From: Sphaerisporangium siamense | GTDB taxonomy: Bacteria > Actinomycetota > Actinomycetes > Streptosporangiales > Streptosporangiaceae | Length of the DNA stretch: 64,000 nucleotides | Assembly: GCF_014205275.1 (NCBI RefSeq) | Contig: NZ_JACHND010000001.1 | Span: 682,001 to 746,000, forward strand | Direction: 5' to 3' | Shown: positions 7,621-15,500 of the stretch, piece after piece | Layout of the letters: each line of letters starts with the position of its first letter | Numbering within the stretch: the stretch's first letter is position 1 | The notes under the pieces: model-generated | Database searches by the model: none | Seen by the model: the letters and a program-made list of their open reading frames with translations, nothing else | What the model was told of the DNA's origin: nothing | Position numbers and translations under genes: made by a program

Positions 7621-8433
7621 GTGGCACCACACGAGCGTGTTCGTTCCGTCCTGGAGAACCGGCTGACGCAGCGGGTGATCATCGCGGTCATCATCGTGAA
7701 CGCCGTCACCATCGGGTGCGAGACCAGCTCCGCCCTGATGGAGCGGGCCGGCGGCTTCCTGCACGTGGTCGACAGGGTGGCGCTGGGGATCTTCGCGCTG
7801 GAGCTGGCCGCGCGCCTGTACGCCTACCGCGGGGCGTTCTTCAAGGACCCGTGGAACTGGTTCGACGCCGTGATCGTGACGCTGGCGCTGATCCCGGCGT
7901 CCGGGCCGACGTCGATCCTGCGCGCGCTGCGCATCCTGCGCGCCCTGCGGCTGCTGTCGGTGGTGCCGAGCATGCGGCGCGTGGTGAGCGCGCTGCTGGC
8001 CGCCGTCCCGGGCATGGCCTCGATCATCGGGCTGCTGGTCCTGCTGATCTACATCGCGGCGGTGATCGCGACCAAGCTGTTCGGCGACATCGCGCCGGAT
8101 CGTTTCGACGAGCTGCCCCGGTCGCTGTTCACGCTGTTCCAGATCATGACGGGCGATGACTGGGGCAACACCGCGCAGACCGTGATGGAGCACAAGCCCT
8201 GGGCGTGGATCTTCTTCATCGTCTACATCCTGATGTCCACGTTCGTGGCGCTGAACCTGTTCATCGCCGTCGTCGTGAACGCCATGAACGACGCCGAGCC
8301 GTCGCCCGCGGAGAACCGGGCCGAGGTCGAGCTGCGCGAGCTCAAGGAGGACATGGCCGTGCTCAACGCCAAGCTCGACCGGCTCCTCGCCCGGCCCAAC
8401 GGGCATCAGCCCCGGTCCCGTACCCCGGCCTGA
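7621..8433 (+). CDS. Bacterial voltage-gated cation channel (one-domain NaChBac/Cav-like)
   Basis: 270-residue six-helix ion channel subunit that would assemble as a tetramer in the membrane. S1-S3 occupy residues ~18-92. S4 is ILRALRILRALR with arginines every third residue (101, 104, 107, 110). S5, pore helix and S6 occupy ~132-222. The selectivity filter is T177-G-D-D-W-G-N, where sodium channels have T-L-E-S-W. Two aspartates at these positions are the determinant that makes engineered CavAb calcium-selective, so calcium permeation is a reasonable inference. A C-terminal amphipathic helix (ENRAEVELRELKEDMAVLNAKLDRLL) looks like the tetramerising coiled coil. GTG start with GGGAAG upstream. 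Confidence 0.9.
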   Translation: MAPHERVRSVLENRLTQRVIIAVIIVNAVTIGCETSSALMERAGGFLHVVDRVALGIFALELAARLYAYRGAFFKDPWNWFDAVIVTLALIPASGPTSILRALRILRALRLLSVVPSMRRVVSALLAAVPGMASIIGLLVLLIYIAAVIATKLFGDIAPDRFDELPRSLFTLFQIMTGDDWGNTAQTVMEHKPWAWIFFIVYILMSTFVALNLFIAVVVNAMNDAEPSPAENRAEVELRELKEDMAVLNAKLDRLLARPNGHQPRSRTPA

Positions 8434-8438
8434 CGCGA

Positions 8439-8467
8439 AAGGCCCGCCCACCGAAGGGGCGGGCCTT
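8439..8467. terminator. Bidirectional hairpin terminator
   Basis: AAGGCCCGCCC (8439-8449) and GGGCGGGCCTT (8457-8467) form a perfect 11-bp stem with a 7-nt loop. A's precede and T's follow the stem, so it works for both the channel gene and the convergent membrane gene. Confidence 0.9.
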
Positions 8468-8480
8468 GGCCGCGGGCCGG

Positions 8481-8897
8481 TCAGCTCGTCAGCAGGCCGA
8501 TGCCGAGCGTCAGCACACCCGCGGCGAGGCAGAGCGCGCCGATCCAGACCAGGATGATCAGGCGGTTCGGCCGGGTGACGTCGCGCCCGATGGACGAGAC
8601 GAAGAAGCCGGCCGACATGAGGATCGCCGCGGCGGGCACGCCGAGCCGGGCCACCCACAGGGCGACGCCGCCAAGGCCGGTGGAGTCGACGTAGAGCTCG
8701 CAGACGAGGCTGAGGATGACGAGGACGCCGGCGTGGGCGTGCCCGGCCCGGGCGAACGCCTGCTGGAAGGGGGTCATCGGGACCTCACCGCGGACGATCC
8801 TGGTGAGGAACCAGCCGCCGAACTCGATGGTCACGATGGTGAGCAGGACGACGCCGGCGATCCACCGGGTCTCCTGGCCGAGCTGCAGGGGGGTCAT
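8481..8897 (-). CDS. Conserved four-helix membrane protein of unknown function
   Basis: 138 residues with four predicted membrane segments (around residues 11-32, 55-72, 79-102 and 112-136). A conserved-looking polar motif AFARAGHAHAGVLVILSL lies between helices 1 and 2. The GHAHAG motif with two histidines inside the membrane region suggests a heme or metal site, but this is a guess. The start is the ATG at 8897. It stands alone and converges on the ion-channel gene. Confidence 0.75.
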   Translation of the reverse strand: MTPLQLGQETRWIAGVVLLTIVTIEFGGWFLTRIVRGEVPMTPFQQAFARAGHAHAGVLVILSLVCELYVDSTGLGGVALWVARLGVPAAAILMSAGFFVSSIGRDVTRPNRLIILVWIGALCLAAGVLTLGIGLLTS

Positions 8898-9044
8898 GGT
8901 TCTCCTGTCGGGACATCAGTCGCAACCGATCACGCAGGCCCAGTGTCCCCCGCGGTGATCGCGGCGCGCCCGCGCCGGCGGGTGTCCCGGGGGGACTCCG
9001 GCAGGTCAGCGGGGATGACCCGGCGCTCCAGGTTCACCCGGCGG

Positions 9045-9761
9045 TCAGCGGCCGGCCTCCAGCGCCGACTCCGGGAGGCCGAGCATGCGGGCGAGGTCGG
9101 ACAGCTCGGCCTCGAACAGCGCGCCTGAGTGGTCCCCGATGACCCGCGTCAGCCCGAGCGACTCCACGCAGACCATGCCGAACAGGCGCAGCCAGCAGCG
9201 CGTGAAGGCGACCGCGGCCTCGGACGACGGCAGGGGGATCTGCAGCCGTTCGAGCAGCCGGTCGGCCAGGGCCTCGCTCGCCGCCGGATGGATGCCGGGC
9301 ACGGTGGCGGACGTGCCGTACTCGTGCCAGACGTGGAGGAAGATGTCGCCGAACAACGCACCGACCTGGGCGCGCGCCTGCCTGACCACGGCATCGTCGT
9401 CCTCGGGGGTGGCCACGACCAGGGCGAGCTGGAACTCCGGCACGTGTTCGACGGCCCAGCGCCGCAGGGCTCGGCTGGCCGCGATGAGACGGCGCGCCGT
9501 TTCTGACTTGTCCTGCTCGTCGGTGGCGGAGGCGATGTACTCGGTCAGCTCGTCGAGGATGTCGACGATGACCGCGTCCATGAGCTTGCGATGGCTGTCG
9601 AAGTAGCGGTAGATGCCCGGCGGGGTCATCCCCATCTCGCGGGCCACCGCGCGGATCGTCAGGGCCTCGGCGCCCTGGGTCGTCAGGATCTCGCGGCTCA
9701 CGGCCATGAGCTCGCGCAGCGTGGCGTCGCGAACCCTCTGCCGGCGTGACGTACTGCTCAT
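9045..9761 (-). CDS. TetR family transcriptional regulator with WHG-type C-terminal domain
   Basis: Start set at the ATG at 9761 (MSSTSRRQRVRDATL), which has GGAGGGGG just upstream; the longer frame to 9824 lacks a site. The HTH (residues ~13-58) includes REILTTQGAEALTIRAVAREMG and GMTPPGIYRYFDSHRKLMDAV. The C-terminal ~170 residues resemble the TetR_C_13/WHG domain (LALVVATPED, FTRCWLRLFGMVCVESLG). It is divergent from an ECF sigma factor 180 nt away, and the shared spacer contains repeated TGTTACCG elements (9840 and 9898) that could be its operators. Target unknown. Confidence 0.88.
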   Translation of the reverse strand: MSSTSRRQRVRDATLRELMAVSREILTTQGAEALTIRAVAREMGMTPPGIYRYFDSHRKLMDAVIVDILDELTEYIASATDEQDKSETARRLIAASRALRRWAVEHVPEFQLALVVATPEDDDAVVRQARAQVGALFGDIFLHVWHEYGTSATVPGIHPAASEALADRLLERLQIPLPSSEAAVAFTRCWLRLFGMVCVESLGLTRVIGDHSGALFEAELSDLARMLGLPESALEAGR

Positions 9762-9839
9762 CGCGCCCCCTCCACGTGTCTGCTCCTCGTCCGGGTCCCT
9801 CGGGCACCGTAGCGAATGATCCACTCCTGTCGCGTCAAG

Positions 9840-9905
9840 TGTTACCGGGTGTTAACTTTTGCTGCTGCCGTTCGCGGAAGCATCTGGCCACAACCAATGT
9901 TACCG
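9840..9905. promoter_or_regulatory. Repeated TGTTACCG elements in a divergent promoter region
   Basis: TGTTACCG occurs at 9840-9847 (followed by GGTGTTAAC) and again at 9898-9905 inside AATGTTACCGTCATT, which has inverted AATG/CATT ends. The copies lie between the TetR and sigma-factor genes and could bind either regulator. Evidence is pattern only. Confidence 0.35.
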
Positions 9906-9940
9906 TCATTCGTGAGAGTTTCCATGAGGGAGGCAGGCGA

Positions 9941-10591
9941 GTGGTAGCGGCCGTTCAGGAAACCAGGCGAGAGACGGACACGCACGGGGGTGCAGCTCTG
10001 ATGGACGGCGCCGAGGCGTGGACGCCCGGTTCCCCGAGCCCGCGCGAGCTGCTGGCGGCGGCGTGCCGGGAGGGCGACCAGCGGGCGTGGGGGGAGCTCA
10101 TCAAGCTCTACACCCCTGTCGTGTGGTCCGTGGCCCGATCGTTCCGATTACGGGCGGCGGACTGCGAGGACGTCTGCCAGCTCGCCTGGCTGCGTGTAGT
10201 GGAGAACATCGACCGGCTGCGCGAACCGGCCAAGTTCGCGTCGTGGCTGGTCACGATAACCCGCCGTGAGGCGATCAAGCACATCGAACGGAACCGGCGG
10301 CACGTGCCCGTAGGGGACTACGCGCCGTTCGACGACCGGCCCGACGACACCGTGTCCGTGGAGGACGCCGTCATCGACCGCTGGCAGGACCCCCGGACGC
10401 TGGAGGCGTTCCGCGGCCTGGAGAAGCACCACCAAGCGTTGCTGGCCATGCTGATGCACGAGCCGGCCATGAGCTACGACGAGATCAGCGCCGCGCTGGA
10501 CATGCCCCGCGGCTCCATCGGCCCCACCCGGAACCGGATCCTGCGCCGCCTGCGCGAGAGCGTCCGGCCCGAACCCGCACTCGCCGGCTGA
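9941..10591 (+). CDS. ECF-type RNA polymerase sigma factor
   Basis: GTG at 9941 with GGGAGG 7 nt upstream gives a 216-residue protein. Region 2 spans ~37-105 (AWGELIKLYTPVVWSVARSF, then CEDVCQLAWLRVVENIDRL and FASWLVTITRREAIKHI). Region 4 spans ~150-205 (FRGLEKHHQALLAMLM, SYDEISAALDMPRGSIGPTRNRILRRL). No anti-sigma gene follows, and instead a strong hairpin closes the transcript. It sits 308 nt upstream of the polyketide-lipid locus on the same strand, so a role in switching that locus on is possible but unproven. Confidence 0.88.
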   Translation: MVAAVQETRRETDTHGGAALMDGAEAWTPGSPSPRELLAAACREGDQRAWGELIKLYTPVVWSVARSFRLRAADCEDVCQLAWLRVVENIDRLREPAKFASWLVTITRREAIKHIERNRRHVPVGDYAPFDDRPDDTVSVEDAVIDRWQDPRTLEAFRGLEKHHQALLAMLMHEPAMSYDEISAALDMPRGSIGPTRNRILRRLRESVRPEPALAG

Positions 10592-10727
10592 CGCGCCCCC
10601 GCGCGTCGGCACGATCCCACTCGCGCCGGCCGCCCGATCCGCTCTCCCGGTCGGGCCTTCCTCACCTCCGCGCCCACGGCGGGGGCGTTTCCCGCCCCGG
10701 ACCAATGGCGCGTCCCCATGTCATATG

Positions 10728-10760
10728 AAGTGACCGGTTCATACCGCGGACCGGTCACTT
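10728..10760. terminator. Strong hairpin terminator after the sigma-factor gene
   Basis: AAGTGACCGG (10728-10737) pairs perfectly with CCGGTCACTT (10751-10760) across a 13-nt loop, followed by a short T/A stretch. It isolates the sigma-factor gene from the downstream biosynthetic locus. Confidence 0.85.
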
Positions 10761-10898
10761 TATCATGCCTGCGGTAAGACGCCGTTCCAGATGCGGGGGC
10801 CTATTTCCAAAGAAATCTGTCCATAGGTGTATCCAGCCCGCCCACCGGCCTCTCTTAACTAGTGAGAAGCGCAACAGGGACGGACACGGGAGGCACGG

Positions 10899-12206
10899 GT
10901 GACTCCGCGAGTGGCGGTCGTCGGCGGCGGGATAGCGGGTTTGTCCACCGCGTATCACCTGCGGGACGACGCGCGTGTGACATTGTTCGAGGCCGATTCC
11001 CGGCTGGGCGGCCACGCCAACACGATCGAGGTGCGCGAGGGCGAGAAGACCCTCGGTCTCGACACGGCGTTCATCGTGTACAACGAGGCGCACTATCCCA
11101 TGCTGACCGAGTTCTTCCGCGAACTCGACGTGCCCACGCAGGACCACCCGGGTCGATTCTCCTTCTTCGACCTGGACCGCGGGCGCAGCTATGTGTCGGA
11201 GGATTTCGAGCTCACGGAAGAGGAGATCGGCCGGCGTTACGACGCCGATTTCACCGGCCTGTGGCGCGAGGCGCGCCGGTTCCAGACCGAGGCCCCGCGC
11301 GACTTCGTCAGGAAGCGCGCCGACATCCCCCTCGGCGAGTACCTGGACCGCAACGGCTACAGCGCCGCGTTCCGGTACGGCTTCGTGGTGCTGATCGCCA
11401 CCGCCGCCTGGTCGGTGCCCGCCGAGCGGATCTGGGAGATGCCGGCGAGCACGGTCATCGCCTTCTTCTTCGCGCACGGCCACGAAGGGCTCGGCGGCCG
11501 TACCGCTCCCTGGCGCACGGTCACCGGCGGCAGCGTCTCCTACGTGCGCCGCGCGGCCGACCTGCTCACCCGCTCCGGCGCCGACCTGCGGCTCGGCTCG
11601 CCGGTCAAGCAGGTCGCGCAGGACGGCGACCAGGTCGTCGTGCACGGCCCCGGCGGGCCCGAGCGCTTCGACCACGTGGTGCTCGCCACGCACGCCGACG
11701 ACGCGCTGGCCGTGCTCGCCGAGCCGACCGCGGCCCAGCGGCGGCTGGAGGTCATCCGCTACCACGGCACCCGCACCGTCCTGCACACCGACGCCTCGGT
11801 GATGCCGGCCGACCGGGAGCGGTGGCGCAGCTGGAACTACGGCCGGGTCGGCGACGGCGAGGGCCAGCGGTCGTGGGTCGTGTACTACCTCAACGAGCTG
11901 CAGCACCTGCGGGCCGGCGCCGACTATTTCGTCACGCTGGACTGCCCGCTGCCGATCCGCGAGGACGCCGTCATCCAGGAAATGGCCTACCGGCACCCCG
12001 TCTTCACCACCGAGGTGCGCGCGCTCCAGCGCGACATCCACACGATCAACAATGACGACTCCCGTATCAAGCTCGCCGGTTCCTATTTCCACTCCCGGAA
12101 GATGGGAATCGACATCATCGGCAGTCACGAATCGGCTTTCGACTCCGGCGCGGCCGCGGCAGAGGCCGTTCGCCGCACGGCGGGAATCGCCCTGGCCCGC
12201 GCCTAG
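10899..12206 (+). CDS. NAD(P)/FAD-dependent oxidoreductase (amine-oxidase fold, COG2907-like)
   Basis: 435-residue flavoprotein: N-terminal FAD motif VVGGGIAGLSTAYHL with the acidic LFEADSRLGGHANT, and C-terminal LAGSYFHSRKMGIDIIGSHESAFDSG, which matches the closing FAD-binding region of this family. Close family members act on lipids: they are found beside cyclopropane-fatty-acid synthase genes, and the furan-fatty-acid desaturase UfaD belongs to the same flavin-oxidase superfamily. Acting here as an acyl-chain desaturase or oxidase is an inference. GTG start with GGGAGG 7-8 nt upstream. It is the first gene of the biosynthetic locus, 62 nt before the ACP gene. Confidence 0.82.
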   Translation: MTPRVAVVGGGIAGLSTAYHLRDDARVTLFEADSRLGGHANTIEVREGEKTLGLDTAFIVYNEAHYPMLTEFFRELDVPTQDHPGRFSFFDLDRGRSYVSEDFELTEEEIGRRYDADFTGLWREARRFQTEAPRDFVRKRADIPLGEYLDRNGYSAAFRYGFVVLIATAAWSVPAERIWEMPASTVIAFFFAHGHEGLGGRTAPWRTVTGGSVSYVRRAADLLTRSGADLRLGSPVKQVAQDGDQVVVHGPGGPERFDHVVLATHADDALAVLAEPTAAQRRLEVIRYHGTRTVLHTDASVMPADRERWRSWNYGRVGDGEGQRSWVVYYLNELQHLRAGADYFVTLDCPLPIREDAVIQEMAYRHPVFTTEVRALQRDIHTINNDDSRIKLAGSYFHSRKMGIDIIGSHESAFDSGAAAAEAVRRTAGIALARA

Positions 12207-12268
12207 GCCGCCCGAATCCCCGCCCTTTTCAGAAGAACGCTAAGAAACGGTCCGTAGCGAGGAATGCG

Positions 12269-12556
12269 ATGAACAACCAGGTGACCGCGGCGCCCGCCGA
12301 GCTGACCGAGACAGAGGTCCGCGAATGGCTGGTCGGAAAGCTTGCCCACCGGCTCGGCGTGCCGGCGGAACAGGTGGACACCGACCAGTATTTCGACGAG
12401 TTCGACCTGGACTCGACCGAGGCGCTCGTCCTTTCCGGCGAGCTGGAGAACTGGCTCGGATTCGAGCTGGAGACCACCGCCCTCTGGTACCACCCGACCA
12501 TCAACGAGCTCGCCGGCTACATCGTGGAGAAGCAGCGCGATGCGACGGCCCGATAG
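12269..12556 (+). CDS. Free-standing acyl carrier protein
   Basis: 95-residue ACP with the phosphopantetheine serine S49 in FDLDSTEAL, flanked by the helix I segment VREWLVGKLAHRLG and the helix III region of the ACP four-helix bundle. The D-L-D-S-T core is the type used by loading or AMP-ligase-linked ACPs rather than the G-I-D-S-I core of the synthase ACP. It overlaps the next gene by 17 nt (the ATG of that gene is at 12540), so the two are translationally coupled. It may carry a starter unit or receive the finished chain for redox tailoring. Confidence 0.92.
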   Translation: MNNQVTAAPAELTETEVREWLVGKLAHRLGVPAEQVDTDQYFDEFDLDSTEALVLSGELENWLGFELETTALWYHPTINELAGYIVEKQRDATAR

Positions 12557-15500
12557 GAAGCCGGCCCGGACGGTGACCCGCGTGGGGTCCGCCCCCGAGG
12601 GCGCGCCGCCGGTGATCCTGGTCCACCCGGGCGCGCTGCCGGCCACCGTCTACGCCGACCTGGCCGCCGCGCTGTCCCCCGGGGCGGCCCTGCACGTGGT
12701 CAACCTCGAACACGTGCCGGAGTACTTCGAGGCGGCGCTGCGCGGCGGCGCCCCCGCCACCTCGATCCCGGCGCTGGCCGAGCGGGTCGCCGCCGACCTG
12801 CGCGGCCAGGGGCTGACCTCCGGCCGCTGGTGCCTGGCCGGGTGGTCCTTCGGCGGCGTGGTGGCGCTCGAACTCGCCGGGCTGCTGGAGAAGCGGGAGC
12901 GCCCGTGCGCGCTGCTGGCCCTGGACAGCATCGCCCCCGTGCCGGAGTACACCCGGCTGGACGGCGACCTCGACGACGCCGGGGCGCTGCGCTGGTTCGC
13001 CATGTACCTGGGCGCCCGCCGCGGCGTCGCGGTGCCGGTGGACGGGCCGCTCCCGAACGACAGGGAGAAGGGGCTGCGGGAGGTCCTCGACCGGGCGCGG
13101 GCGGCCGGGGCGCTGCGGCCCGACACCACGCTGCCCGGCCTGCGCAAGGTGCTGGACACCTACCTGCAAGGGCTGGTCCGCAACAACCGCCTGGCCGTGG
13201 CCTACGAGCCGCGCCGGTCGCCGGTGCCGGTGGTGCTGGTCAGGCCCGAGCACGGCCTGCTGGACGTGCCCGACCCGCTCGGCTGGGGCGGACTGGCCGG
13301 GGACCTCACGGTGCTGGGCTGCCCCGGCGACCACTACACGATGCTGCACGATCGCGAGGCCGTGGACCGGATCGCCGGGGCGGCGCTGGACCTCCTGGAC
13401 GACCGGGTGGCCGCAGGCCCGCCCGCCGCGGGCATCGCGACGCTCTCGACCGGAACGGACCGTGTCATGGACAGCGACAACAACTCCCCCACGCGGACGG
13501 GTGACACCCCCATCGCGATCGTCGGCCTCGGCGCGCTCTTCCCGCGCTCGGGCGACCTGCGCGAGTTCTGGGGCAACGTCGTCGACGCCGTCGACTGCAT
13601 CGAGGACGTGCCGGAGACCCACTGGCGCGTCGAGGACCACTACGACCCCGACCCCAAGGCGCCGGACAAGACCTACGCCAAGCGCGGCGGGTTCATCCCC
13701 ACGGTGCCGTTCAACCCGCTGGAGTTCGGCCTGCCGCCGAACACCCTTGAGGTCACCGACGTGCTGCAGTTGCTCAGCCTGGTCGTGGCCAAGCAGACCC
13801 TCGCCGACGCGGGCGCGCCCGGCTCCCAGTGGTACAAGCCCGAGCGGACCGGCGTCGTGCTCGGCATCACCGGCGCGAACTCGCTGACCCAGCCGCTGGC
13901 GACCCGCCTGCAGACTCCCGTGCTGAAGGAGGTCGTCCGGAGCTGCGGTCTCACCGAGCGCGACGCCGAGGAGATCGCCGCCAAGTTCGTCAAGGCGTTC
14001 GCGCCGTGGGAGGAGCACTCCTTCCCCGGCATGCTCGGCAACGTCGTGGCCGGCCGCGTCGCCAACCGCTTCGACCTCGGCGGCACCAACTGCACCGTGG
14101 ACGCGGCGTGCGCCAGCTCGCTCGCGGCCGTGCACATGGCGGCGGCGGAGCTGATCTCCGGCCGGGCCGACCTGATGCTCACCGGCGGCTGCGACGCCGA
14201 GAACACGATCCTGATGTACCTGTGCTTCTCGAAGACGCCCGCGTTCTCCAAGGCGGGGGCGATCCGTCCCTTCGACGAGACCGCGGACGGCACGCTGATC
14301 GGCGAGGGCCTCGGCATGCTCGCGCTCAAGCGCCTGGCGGACGCCGAGCGCGACGGGGACCGCGTCTACGCGGTGCTGCGCGGCATCGGCACCTCCAGCG
14401 ACGGCCGGTACAAGAGCATCTACGCGCCGCGCAAGGAAGGCCAGATGGTCGCGCTGCGCCGCGCCTACGAGGACGCGGGCTTCGGCCCCGAGCAGGTCGG
14501 GCTGGTGGAGTGCCACGGCACCGGCACGCCGGTCGGCGACCTCACCGAGGTCGGCGCGCTGCGCGAGGTGTTCGCCGCGGCGGGCGCGGGCCGCGAGGCC
14601 GTCGCGCTCGGCAGCGTCAAGAGCCAGATCGGGCACACCAAGGCCGCCGCGGGAGCGGCCGGCATGATCAAGACGTCGCTCGCGCTGTACCACAAGCTGC
14701 TGCCGCCGACGATCAACGTGACCGAGCCGCGGGGCGCGATGGAGTTCGGCTCCTCGCCGTTCTACGTCAACACGAGCACCCGGCCGTGGATCACCGAGCC
14801 TGAGCGTCCGCTGCGGCGGGCGGCGGTCTCCTCCTTCGGGTTCGGCGGCACCAACTTCCACTGCGTGCTGGAGGAGCACGACCCCTCCGGCGCCGCGCTG
14901 ACGGTGCTGCACCGGACGTCCCGGGTGCACCTGTGGCACGGCGCGGACCCCGGGGCCCTGCTGAAGGCCGTCGAGGAGGACCCGGCCGGGCTGGACGACA
15001 CCGCGCCGGTGCCCGCCGGGCACGCGCGGCTCGCCGTGGTCGCCCGCGACGAGGCCGAGCTGGACCGGCTGCGCGGGCAGGCGTGCGCGCGCCTCGCCGA
15101 GGACCCCTCCGTGGAGGCGTTCGAGCTTCCCGGCGGCGCCTTCTACCGCCGCGCCGCGGCGGTGCCCGGCAAGGTGGGCGCGCTGTTCGCCGGCCAGGGC
15201 AGCCAGTACGTCTCCATGGCGGCGGAGGCGGCGCTCGCGGTCCCGCCGGTGCGGGCGGCGTTCGACGCGGCGGCGGCGTGCTTCGCGGGCGCCGAGCCGC
15301 TGGGACGGGTGGTCTTCCCGCCGCCCGCGTTCGACGAGGACGGCAGGCGCCGTCAGGAGGAGGCGCTGCGGCGTACGGACTACGCCCAGCCCGCCATCGG
15401 CGCCGTCTCGGCCGGGCAGTACACCTTCCTCAAGGAGCTGGGCTTCGCCGCCGAGGGCGCGCTCGGGCACAGCTTCGGCGAGGTGACCGCCCTCTGGGCG

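Noticed and set aside
13468-13470. ATG considered as the true start of a separate KS protein
   Set aside because: It is in frame with the preceding TE domain with no intervening stop, and only a weak GGA-type site precedes it. A fused protein is the simpler reading, though an internal start cannot be excluded.
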